Below the pieces are notes generated by a model that had not been told where the DNA came from, did not search any database, and saw nothing but the letters and a program-made list of their open reading frames with translations. This document shows, one piece after another, positions 1 through 9,100 of a stretch of DNA of 64,000 bases. Location: assembly GCF_047872805.1 (NCBI RefSeq), contig NZ_JBLQUK010000005.1, forward strand, positions 124,001 through 188,000, read 5' to 3'. The stretch comes from Erythrobacter sp047872805. Lineage in GTDB: Bacteria > Pseudomonadota > Alphaproteobacteria > Sphingomonadales > Sphingomonadaceae. The position numbers and the translations under genes are program-made. Position 1 is the first letter of the stretch. Every line of letters starts with the position of its first letter.

Positions 1-2468
1 GCCGTGCGGCCGCGCTGGGCCTGTCGCATGTGCTGCTCGAAAAGACAGATCATCTGTCGGACACAATCTATAAATATCAGAAGGGCAAGCACGTCATGGC
101 GACGCCCTCTAATCTGGTGTTGCGCAGCGATCTCGATTTCGACGCAGGCAAGCGTGAGGCCATTCTTGGCACCTGGGACGATCAGATCGACGGGCACAAG
201 GTCAATGTAAAGTACATGGCGGAGGCCAAGTCGATCCGCGGTACCGGAGCGGCCATCCCCGACAGCGTGCACACCATTGTGATGCGCGCACGCGACGGCA
301 GCAAGTCGGTCAAGGAAATTCAGCGTCACGCCCCGCCCTATGCGATCGAGCTTACCAATGGTGAGACGATCATGGCGGAAAACGTGATCCTCGCCATCGG
401 CACGCAAGGCAATCCCAATCGGATGCGCTGCCCCGGTGCCGACTTGCCGCATGTCCAATATCAGCTTGATGATCCAGCAGAATATGTCGACGAGCATATT
501 GTGATCGTAGGTACCGGCGATGCGGGAATTGAGAATGCACGCGGGCTGGCGGAAGATCCGGCGCAGCGCAACACCGTTTCGATACTCAATCGTGGGACCG
601 ATTTCCCCACCGCCAAGGATGCCAATGTCAAGGCGCTGATGGCCGATCATGAGGCGGGCAAGCTCACCATTCGCACTGAGAGCGAGACTCATTCGATTGA
701 GCCGGGTTTCATCACGCTGACCACCCGCGATGGCGAATTGCGCATCCCATGCGACCGGATTATCGCGCGGATTGGATCGGCCCCTCCGCGGATGTTCGTG
801 GAAGAATGCGGGATCGAATTTTCCAGCGACGATCGCACTGCTTTCCCAAGGCTTTCGCCGGTGTTCGAATCAACTGCACCGGGCATTTTCGTTATCGGCG
901 CACTCGCAGGTTATCCGCTGATCAAGCATTGCATGAATCAGGGCCATGACGTCATCGAGTTCATCAACGGCAACACCGAGCTGAAACCAGCGGACGAGCC
1001 GATCATCGCTGCCAAATTCGCCGGGCTCCCTGGCAACCGCAGCACCGATGAATGGCTCGAATTCCTGCGCACCAATGTGTCGATCCTGAACGGCATGAAT
1101 CCACTGCAGATGCGCGAATTCATGCTCGATTCTGACGCTCGATTCTTCCGTCCGGGTGAAGAAATTTTCAAACGCAATGCGCCAGGATCATCGTTGTTCG
1201 GGATTGCCAGCGGCTCAGTAGCGGTGGAGGTCAATCCGGCCGATCCTTCGTTCACGATTCCTATCGAACAGGGTTCGATCTTTGGCGAAGTCGGGCTGAT
1301 TTCGGGTCGCCGCCGGGGCGCCACAATCCGCGCAGCAGAAGACACGATCGTGATCGAAATCTCCCGCCTTGCTGCGCTCAAGCTGCAATCCCAGGTGCCC
1401 GCCGCGAAGAAGGCAATCGAGAAGATTTCGATCGAACGGCAATTGCTCCAGATGTTCGGATCGGGACTGACGCCCGGCGACGTCGCCGAGTTGGTCGAAT
1501 CGGCGCAAGTGATGGAAAAGCGCGCGGGCGACATCGTCATCACCGAAGGCGCGGACGACAAGGATGTATACATCATTCGGCGAGGTTCGATGATCGTCGA
1601 AAAGCAGATCGGTGATCGGCCGGTGTTCCTGTCATACCTTCCAGCGGGCAGTTATGTCGGGGAAATGGCCGCGATTGACGGATCGGTCCGCACCGCCACC
1701 GTTAAGGCAGCGATCAAAGCCGAGGTGATTCGCCTGCCCGGCGACAAGTTCGCTGCACTGCTCGACAAAAATCCTGCCTTGCGTGAAAAAGCGATGAAGG
1801 AGATGGATGGGCGCCGCAAGACCAACGCCTTTATCGAAAGCCGCAAGGACGAATTTTCGAGCGCAGTCGATCTCTATTCCGAAACCGCGCAGTTCCTCGT
1901 CGACGAAGGCTTGGGCGAAGCGACCGATGTGCTGCTCATCGATGAGAAGCTGTGCATTGGCTGCGACAATTGCGAAAAAGCCTGTGCCGATGCACATGAG
2001 GGCCTCTCCCGGCTCGACCGCGAAGCCGGCCGTACCTACGCGCATCTCCATGTGCCGACCTCGTGCCGCCACTGTGAACACCCGCATTGCATGGCCGACT
2101 GCCCGCCCAACGCGATCAAGCGCGGACCCGATGGCGAGGTTGTGATCGACGACACCTGTATCGGCTGCGGCAATTGTCAGCGCAATTGCCCATACGGCGT
2201 GATCCGGATGGACCCGAAGCCACCCAAAAAGCCGTCACTGCTATCGTGGCTGTTCTTTGGCAACGGGCCGGGACCGGGCGAAGCGTCCTACAAATGGCGC
2301 AAGGAACACGGCGACCCGCAGCAGCCCAAACAGGCGATCAAATGCGACATGTGTTCCGGGATTGATGGCGGTCCGGCCTGTGTCCGCGCCTGCCCGACAG
2401 GCGCGGCAATCCGCGTGTCACCCGACAAATTCCTGACCTTCACCAAACTGACCGAGGACGTTGAGTAA
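1..2468 (+). CDS. FAD/NAD(P) oxidoreductase with two cNMP-binding domains and four [4Fe-4S] clusters (5' partial)
   Basis: The reading frame (codons in phase with base 3) is open through the left edge and begins inside a dinucleotide-binding fold, so the GTG at base 30 is not the true start. Residue numbers below count from that GTG. A second Rossmann motif, VIVGTGDAG, lies near residue 157 of a thioredoxin-reductase-like flavoprotein region. Two CRP-like cyclic-nucleotide domains follow (about 360-460 and 475-590); both keep the phosphate cassette, FGEVGLI...RRGATIRA and GEMAAI...RTATVKA. A C-terminal ferredoxin region (about 635-790) has four cysteine groups, CIGCDNCEKAC, CRHC..HCMADCP, CIGCGNCQRNCP and CDMC...CVRACP, as in DmsB/HybA-type electron-transfer subunits. 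The protein probably acts in the cytoplasm, passing NAD(P)H or other electrons to the membrane b-type protein encoded next (1-base TAATG overlap). The physiological donor is unknown. Confidence 0.85.
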   Translation, partial: RAAALGLSHVLLEKTDHLSDTIYKYQKGKHVMATPSNLVLRSDLDFDAGKREAILGTWDDQIDGHKVNVKYMAEAKSIRGTGAAIPDSVHTIVMRARDGSKSVKEIQRHAPPYAIELTNGETIMAENVILAIGTQGNPNRMRCPGADLPHVQYQLDDPAEYVDEHIVIVGTGDAGIENARGLAEDPAQRNTVSILNRGTDFPTAKDANVKALMADHEAGKLTIRTESETHSIEPGFITLTTRDGELRIPCDRIIARIGSAPPRMFVEECGIEFSSDDRTAFPRLSPVFESTAPGIFVIGALAGYPLIKHCMNQGHDVIEFINGNTELKPADEPIIAAKFAGLPGNRSTDEWLEFLRTNVSILNGMNPLQMREFMLDSDARFFRPGEEIFKRNAPGSSLFGIASGSVAVEVNPADPSFTIPIEQGSIFGEVGLISGRRRGATIRAAEDTIVIEISRLAALKLQSQVPAAKKAIEKISIERQLLQMFGSGLTPGDVAELVESAQVMEKRAGDIVITEGADDKDVYIIRRGSMIVEKQIGDRPVFLSYLPAGSYVGEMAAIDGSVRTATVKAAIKAEVIRLPGDKFAALLDKNPALREKAMKEMDGRRKTNAFIESRKDEFSSAVDLYSETAQFLVDEGLGEATDVLLIDEKLCIGCDNCEKACADAHEGLSRLDREAGRTYAHLHVPTSCRHCEHPHCMADCPPNAIKRGPDGEVVIDDTCIGCGNCQRNCPYGVIRMDPKPPKKPSLLSWLFFGNGPGPGEASYKWRKEHGDPQQPKQAIKCDMCSGIDGGPACVRACPTGAAIRVSPDKFLTFTKLTEDVE

Positions 2469-3337
2469 TGGCGACGGCTTCAAAAAGCAGGTTCAGTCAG
2501 GATGAACGGCGGCGCAATGCCGACCACGTCAGCTTTCTGAAACACAAGAAATTCCGCTGGCTGTGGATCGCGCTGCTTTTGTGCGTGGTCACTGGACTTG
2601 GCTATGCTCTGATCGATCAGGAACCGCGTCCCAATGGCGGCAGCTGGTATGGCTATACGCTGGGCACAATTGGGCTGGGCCTGATCATCTGGCTGTCGCT
2701 GTTGGGAATCCGCAAGCGCAACATTTCGACCGGCCGATGGAGCCTGAAGGCCTGGACCAGTGCACATGTCTATCTCGGGCTGGCGCTGATCGTGGTGGGC
2801 ACGCTGCACACTGGGTTTCAGATCGGGTGGAACGTTCACACGCTTGCCTATATCTTGATGCTGATTGTCATCATCACTGGCATTTACGGGGTGATTGTCT
2901 ACGCGACCCTCCCCAGCTCGCTGTCGACCAATCGCAAGGAAATGACCCGAGCGCAAATGCTTGACGCGCTCACTGCGCTCGACCGCCAGTTGGAAAGTGC
3001 CGCACAGCCGCTGGATCGCGATAAATCCAATCTGGTGATCTCCGCGCTCGGACAAGATGTGTTTTATGGCGGTGCATTGGCGCGCCTGACCGGGGCCTAT
3101 CCTGGCTGCGCCACTTCTCGCGCGCTCAAGAGTTTTCCTGAAACGAACGGCGGATTGGCCGCGGAGGAGCGTGTGCGCACCCTACTGACCAAGCGCGCAG
3201 ACCAACTTGACCAGATTCGCCGTCAGCTTCGTATTCGGGCGCTGCTCGAAATCTGGCTGTTCATCCACATTCCGGCGACCATCGCATTGCTCGCCGCCCT
3301 GCTCGCGCATGTCGTGAGCGTGTTCTATTACTGGTGA
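2468..3337 (+). CDS. Five-helix membrane di-heme b electron carrier
   Basis: This 289-residue protein has predicted membrane segments near residues 30-50, 62-81, 99-118, 124-147 and 262-289. Two helices carry a His-X13-His pair, H100/H114 and H267/H281. In ferric reductases, NADPH oxidases and related cytochromes that spacing holds two stacked b hemes across a membrane. A soluble stretch (about 150-258) sits between helices four and five. The start overlaps the stop of the iron-sulfur flavoprotein by one base and the FHA-decaheme gene follows 10 bases later. The simplest role is passing electrons from the cytoplasmic Fe-S domain to the periplasmic hemes. I assign no named family; heme ligation is inferred from the His spacing. 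Confidence 0.75.
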   Translation: MATASKSRFSQDERRRNADHVSFLKHKKFRWLWIALLLCVVTGLGYALIDQEPRPNGGSWYGYTLGTIGLGLIIWLSLLGIRKRNISTGRWSLKAWTSAHVYLGLALIVVGTLHTGFQIGWNVHTLAYILMLIVIITGIYGVIVYATLPSSLSTNRKEMTRAQMLDALTALDRQLESAAQPLDRDKSNLVISALGQDVFYGGALARLTGAYPGCATSRALKSFPETNGGLAAEERVRTLLTKRADQLDQIRRQLRIRALLEIWLFIHIPATIALLAALLAHVVSVFYYW

Positions 3338-3347
3338 GGCCGGCGTC

Positions 3348-5135
3348 ATGGCATTCCTGATCCGCACCATCGACTTTACAGCTGCCGGGCGTGAGATCAT
3401 TCGTGATCGTACGCTAGACCAGAGCGAAGTCAGCATTGGCCGCGCGTCCGAAAACGACATTCATCTCCCCGATCTTGCGGTGGAGCAGCGCCATTTGCGC
3501 CTGAGCGATGCCGGGGATGGGATGCTGGCCGCTGAGGCTATTGGCGGACTTGGATTTGGCATCGACGGGCGCAGCGAAACAAGCGCCCGGATCGATCCCA
3601 ACATTGGCGCAGAATTGTCGATTGGCTCATCGCGTCTGGCGATCTCGCGCGACGGCGATGGCCCGGTGCAAATCGTCATCAAGCAGGTCGTCAAGGACGA
3701 AGGCGCACACGATGCGCTGCAGGGGTTCGCTTTATCGAGCGCCTTGCCTAGCAAGCGCATAATGGCGTGGCTGTTTTCCGGCGCGATCCTGATTCTGTTG
3801 TTGTCGGTTCCGATCATCACCCACCTTGTCCGCGCACCGGTCGAAAACGACCCGGAAAATATCGCGGAGGGTCAAGTGCTTTTTGACGCCACTTGGAGTT
3901 CAGGTGAACTCAGCATGGCGCACCACGATCTTGAAGGTAATTGTGAGGCGTGCCACGCGACACCCTTTGTATCGGTTCAGGATGAAACCTGCCTGACTTG
4001 CCACGAGGAATTGGGCGATCATGCCAAGATGCCGCGCCTGGCCGAGGGCATGGCCCCGCTTAGCACTGGAGATGCGATGCAATGGCGGATCGCCGAAACT
4101 TTCGGAAAAGAAGGGCCGCTGGGCTGCGTGTCCTGCCATTCAGAACACGAAGGTCCGGTAAAGCTGGAAGCAGCGACCGAACAATTTTGCTCTGATTGCC
4201 ACAATGAACTGGACTCGAGGTTGACCGATGTAAGTTTTGGCAATGCCTCCGATTTCGGCAAGAAGCACCCGCAATTCCGCCCGCAGTTTTTTACCGCCCA
4301 TTTCGATAAGAAGCCGGTTCGGGTGTCGCTCGACAAGGCGCCCAAAGAGATGAGCGGGCTAATTTTCCCTCATGATGTCCACATGGATGAAAATAGCGGT
4401 GTCGCGCGTATGGCAATCAGCCTGTCCGAATATGGCGGTCCGCTGGAATGCAGCAATTGTCACGAGGAAGAGGAAGACAAGATCGGCTTTGCTCCGGTCG
4501 AAATGGAACAGGCCTGCGAAAGCTGCCACAGCCTCGTATTTGATCGTGCCGGGCCAAATTTCCGTTCACTGCGTCATGGCGACATCGATGATTTGATGGC
4601 CGACCTTGCTTCGATGGATCGTGGACCGCGCCGCCCAGTGGTGAGCGGGCGCGGGCGTCCTGGCCAATTTGCCCAAGGCGGCCCTTATTACTCAAACTTT
4701 GGCCGCCCGATGAGCGCGTATATCGCGATCAACCGCGCGCTCGAACCAACTGGCGTGTGCGGCGAATGCCATATTCCGACAAGCACCAACGGGCGCCGCG
4801 ACCTTACCCCGGTCAATCTGCCGGACCGTTTCCTGATGCGCGGGCATTTCACCCATGAAGCACATGGCGACGACGTGGCCGAATGTGCTGATTGCCACAC
4901 GGCCGACACTTCAAGTGAAGCAACCGATCTCCTGATCCCTGATCTCGAAAGCTGCCGTGACTGCCACCTTGGTGAAACAGCTGTAAAGACAGAGGAAATC
5001 GTACCGTCGAGCTGTGCGATGTGTCACGGTTATCACACTCCGACCATGCCATGGCGGCCTGAGGATCACCCTAATCTCCCCGGAAATGGCGGTAATGCAT
5101 CTGTTGCTGCGATCCTGAGTAGTCTAAGACGCTAG
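3348..5135 (+). CDS. FHA domain - transmembrane - decaheme c-type cytochrome
   Basis: This 595-residue protein joins three parts. Residues 1-110 are a forkhead-associated fold (IGRASENDIHLPD...QRHLRL). A single membrane helix lies near 138-161. A periplasmic domain carries ten CxxCH sites, with first cysteines at about 199, 215, 260, 281, 368, 390, 471, 513, 536 and 556. There is no cleavable signal peptide, so the FHA part should stay in the cytoplasm and the hemes in the periplasm. The usual FHA Ser of the SxxH motif is Glu here (EQRH), while the Gly-Arg and Asn-Asp positions are kept, so phosphothreonine binding is uncertain. It lies between the membrane b protein and the phosphodiesterase gene in one tight operon. 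It probably accepts electrons from the b hemes. Confidence 0.85.
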   Translation: MAFLIRTIDFTAAGREIIRDRTLDQSEVSIGRASENDIHLPDLAVEQRHLRLSDAGDGMLAAEAIGGLGFGIDGRSETSARIDPNIGAELSIGSSRLAISRDGDGPVQIVIKQVVKDEGAHDALQGFALSSALPSKRIMAWLFSGAILILLLSVPIITHLVRAPVENDPENIAEGQVLFDATWSSGELSMAHHDLEGNCEACHATPFVSVQDETCLTCHEELGDHAKMPRLAEGMAPLSTGDAMQWRIAETFGKEGPLGCVSCHSEHEGPVKLEAATEQFCSDCHNELDSRLTDVSFGNASDFGKKHPQFRPQFFTAHFDKKPVRVSLDKAPKEMSGLIFPHDVHMDENSGVARMAISLSEYGGPLECSNCHEEEEDKIGFAPVEMEQACESCHSLVFDRAGPNFRSLRHGDIDDLMADLASMDRGPRRPVVSGRGRPGQFAQGGPYYSNFGRPMSAYIAINRALEPTGVCGECHIPTSTNGRRDLTPVNLPDRFLMRGHFTHEAHGDDVAECADCHTADTSSEATDLLIPDLESCRDCHLGETAVKTEEIVPSSCAMCHGYHTPTMPWRPEDHPNLPGNGGNASVAAILSSLRR

Positions 5136-5137
5136 GG

Positions 5138-6007
5138 ATGGAGAGCCAGAAAAGCGGTGTGCTGATCGCACAGATCACCGACACTCATGTGGGTTTCGAA
5201 CCCGAAGCGGGTGAGAACGAATTTAACTTTGTAAGGTTTCGCAATGTCTTAGGGCATTTGCTGAGCCAGCCGGTCCTGCCCGATTTGCTGATCCTGTCAG
5301 GCGACCTCACCGATGGCGGACTGCCCGATGGCTATGTCCGGATCCGTAACTTGATCACGGATTGTCCGTTTCCGGTGCATGTCATTCCGGGCAACCATGA
5401 CAGCCGCGAAGAATTGCTCAAAGCGTTCCCTGATTGTCCAACCGCAGATGGCTATGCACAATATGCGATTGATTGCGGCGAGCTTCGCGTGGTGTGCCTC
5501 GATACACTTGAACAAGGGCGGCACGGCGGTGCCTTTTGCGAGATACGCGCCGCTTGGCTGGCGCGCGAATTGGCTGAGCACCCAGACACGCCGACCATCC
5601 TGTTTATTCACCATCCGCCGGTCGTTGCAGGAATTGACTGGATGGACCCCAGACCTGAAGAAGCGTGGTTCAAACGGTTTCATGACACAGTCGCCGGGCA
5701 CAAACAGATTGTATCGATCCAGGCGGGTCATTTGCATCGCCCGCTCTATAGCACGGTTGAAGGCATCCCGCTCAGCGTAACCCCCGCGGTTGCGCCTGCG
5801 GTTGCTCTGGATTTGCGCCCGCTGGATATCGACATAGCGGATAAGCGACCGATTGTGGCTGCGGAACCGCCATTCTACAGCCTGCATCTTTGGCGAAACG
5901 GAGTGCTAGTGTCGCATTTTCAGCCGGTCGGCCATTGGCAGACGCTTGCCCGGTTTGAAGACCACCTTAAGCCGATGATGAAGGGCCTGTTTGCCGAGCG
6001 CACGTGA
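5138..6007 (+). CDS. cpdA: CpdA-like class III cyclic-nucleotide phosphodiesterase
   Basis: This 289-residue calcineurin-like metallophosphoesterase carries the full set of metal-binding motifs: D15-x-H17 in ITDTHVG, GDLTD near 52, GNHD near 87, HHPP near 165 and GHLHRP near 195. The size and motif spacing match CpdA, which hydrolyses 3',5'-cyclic AMP; ADP-ribose or UDP-sugar relatives cannot be excluded from sequence alone. It begins two bases after the decaheme stop codon and is the last gene of the operon. The operon's first gene encodes two cyclic-nucleotide-binding domains, so the enzyme may switch off a local cAMP signal. Substrate identity is an inference. Confidence 0.8.
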   Translation: MESQKSGVLIAQITDTHVGFEPEAGENEFNFVRFRNVLGHLLSQPVLPDLLILSGDLTDGGLPDGYVRIRNLITDCPFPVHVIPGNHDSREELLKAFPDCPTADGYAQYAIDCGELRVVCLDTLEQGRHGGAFCEIRAAWLARELAEHPDTPTILFIHHPPVVAGIDWMDPRPEEAWFKRFHDTVAGHKQIVSIQAGHLHRPLYSTVEGIPLSVTPAVAPAVALDLRPLDIDIADKRPIVAAEPPFYSLHLWRNGVLVSHFQPVGHWQTLARFEDHLKPMMKGLFAERT

Positions 6008-6199
6008 TCTGATTTCATGCGAGGCTTACGAATTGTCGCCAGAATCCTTCAACCCAAACCGATGAGTTCATAGCGCGGAGCGCGGATCGGCGCACATATC
6101 CCTTGCGCGGGGACCACCTGTGCTGACTTGGCCGCGATGTTCAAGAGTTGCAATCGGCGACCGCAACTAGGCACACGCTCGCGATTTGCTAACCCCCGG
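6008..6199. other. Convergent intergenic region between the two cytochrome operons
   Basis: No gene is visible in these 192 bases. There is a short inverted repeat, AGTTGC at 6146-6151 and GCAACT at 6163-6168, with an 11-base loop and no T-run, so it is a poor intrinsic terminator. Termination here may be Rho-dependent. Confidence 0.4.
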
Positions 6200-9100
6200 T
6201 CATTCCCCGCCGAGCTCGGCCGCTTCTGGTTGTGCATCCATATCTGCATTGCGGCGCAGCGGTCCGATATCGCGGCCAACCCAGCGGTCCATATTGACCT
6301 CGTTGGTGACGCGCCACGGAACGCCGGATCGGGTCATGAACAATTGCTCCATCTCCTCGCGGGTAAAGGGACGCGAACCTAGTCGACCGAACACCGCCAT
6401 CTGTCCGCCGGTTTCGTCGACCGCACGGTCACGGTCGAGCCCCTTAGAAAGCGCAATTGCGGGCGACGGGGTTTGGGCCCAAGCGATCAGCTCGGGAACC
6501 GGAGCTGGGCTAAAACCATAGAAATTGCGCTGACTGTCCGGACTGGTGAGCTGTAACACCTTCATACCATTGCGCCCATCGGCGACATAGGCGAACAGCG
6601 ATGCGTTGGTGGATGCAACGATTACATCTTCCGCATCGTTCAGCGTACCGTCCAATGTCACCTTTTGCTGCAACACTGGCGCGCGTGGGTTTTTCACATT
6701 GAGGATTACCAGCCCGTCTCCCTTAGCAGCGACATAGGCGTAGGTCCGGGAAACATAAATCCTGCGCGCATCGGCCAGCGCATAGGTGGCCTCTGGCACA
6801 GCAATCGGATTGCGCAGATCCGTGACATCGAACAATTTGACGCCTTCCGCATCGCTGACCCAAAGGTAACGGAACTGGATCGTGCTGGCGCGGGCGTCGC
6901 TGAGTTCGCGCACAGCTGCCAACCTGGGCGATTTGGGGTCTGAAAGGTCGACCACCACCAAGCCGCGATCCGACGTGATATAGGCGACTTCACCCGCAAG
7001 ATGCACATGTTTCGCACCGGTCAGCACGCCGCCCGGGTTCCACGCGTCTGAACCATCGGCATATTCAAGCCGCTCAAAGAAATTGTCGCGGAATTCGCCA
7101 TCGGCAAGCGTGTTTACATCGACCAGCACCAGTCCCTCGACCGCATCGGTTACCACCGCATAATTGTAAATCGGCAGGAACGCCTGCTCCTGATTCACCT
7201 CGCGCATTTGCGGTGTGTTGCGTTCCGGGGCGATCGGCTGATTGGTAGCGAGCGCCATGCAGGTCGCGTTTTGGGTAGGAATATGCGTGTCATGTCCCAG
7301 TGGTGAGAAAGGAGCAGTAATAATCCGCTCCGATACGCCTTTGTTTGCAATCGAAGCGACGTCATAGGCGCGGAAGCCTCCGCGTCCTTCGGCAACGAAC
7401 AGATATTCGCCGCGCATTTGCAAGCAACCAACCCGCCCGGGCGTCGCTTCGTGAACATTGACAAACTCTTCGAAGGGCTTGGTTTCGCCAGAAAGATCCT
7501 CGTCAAAGGCCTCCCCGCGCACCCAGTTTTTCAGTTCGCGGTCATTATCCTCGACATGCATCCGCCAATAGTCGGGATAAGAATAGCGGTGCAGATAGGA
7601 CCCGATAACGGCTTGTGGTTCCTCATATTCGGTGACGCGCACCGCAGTCAGGCCGCCTTCGAGCCCAGTCCATGCGTGCATCCCGACAAAATTGACATAA
7701 TTCGTGCCGAGCAGCAGCAGCTGGGCCATAATCGCATTGTTATCTTCCGCTTCGGAAAGGTGACAATCGGTGCAGGTCTTTGTCTCTGTCAGGCGCACAG
7801 TATGCGGGAAATGCGGTGCAAACGCCTGGCTTGAGAATCCAATCGCAGAGATTGGCGGCTGCTGTACATAGATGCGTTCACGGTTGATATTGGTCGATGA
7901 CAGCACCAGCGCCGATGACGAACGCACCGGAGCGGTCTGGTTGCCCTTGGTCGTCTGATGCACACCAAGCTGGAACATCTGGTCGCGCGCTACTTGCGGG
8001 TTGTAACTGGCAAAGTTGCGAGTCTCGCCGCCTTCATAACGGTGCGATTTGGTTTTCCAGTTTGCTTCGATCGGCAAGTGACAGCCACCACAGCTGGTTG
8101 TCCATGAAAGGTGGCAGGTGAAACACGCCATTTCTTCGTTTCGGTGCGCACGGTCGCCCTCTTCGACGCCGCTGCCGAATTCAAACCGGCCCGTTTCCGC
8201 GCCGTAACGGCTCATTAATTTCGACCGTGCAGCCTTGGCGTTGAACACCGGTGTTGACGGATCAACCGAATCCTTGACCAGGCTCATTTCCCACTCCAGT
8301 TCAGGATCGACCAACGATCGCTGAATCAAGACGCGGCGGCCCTCAGCGTTCTCACGCCATTCAAACCGGCGCTCCCCATCGGGATTGCGCAAGAGTGCAA
8401 GGTTGTGACCTTCGGGCGGAGCCGCTGGACCGCTGGTCCGCAGGGTTGGGTATTCATCGGCAGTCCCGTGGCAATCCTTGCACCCGATTTCGATGGCGTT
8501 GGCCACTTCACCGTAGATCAGGCCATTGCCATGGGTGTCCTGTTCGAAGTGACAATCCACGCATTGCATACCTACCTCGGCATGGATGCTCATCATGTGC
8601 ACGGCTTCACCGGGGTTGGTGCCGGGTTCGACAAACTGCCCTTCTCCATCGCGGCGCCAGCGCTGACGCCAGCGATTGTCGTGATAGGCGGCCTCTTCTG
8701 GCGTGTCGCCAGCTTGCGACGGGCGTAGGATTTCGCCCTCAGCATCAAGCATATTGCCGTCACGGTCGCGTTTGAAGATTGCACGGAAGTTCCAGCCGTG
8801 GCCGTGATAATCGGCAAATTGGGTGTGTTCTGCAGACGGGTTCAGATCATAGACGTTGCGCAGGAAATCGACATCGCCCCACAATCCGCGCGCCGACGCC
8901 GCTTCGGGATTGCGGTCGAGGATTGCGCGCACTTCCTCTGCCGTCGGGAAGCGCTGCGCTTGGTAATATTCTGCATATTCCTCATCGCTCATCCCTTCTG
9001 GGCGAGGTGTCGCGTTCTCAGTGCCCGGCCACATTAGCGGCGCGTCGCTCTCGTAATCCCACATCGTATAACCGAGATAGGAATTCAGAAAGATGTTGGG

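Noticed and set aside
938..1576. A 212-codon open frame antisense to the cNMP-binding flavoprotein
   Set aside because: It lies wholly opposite a gene with clear domains and reads as Ser/Arg-rich shadow sequence without motifs.
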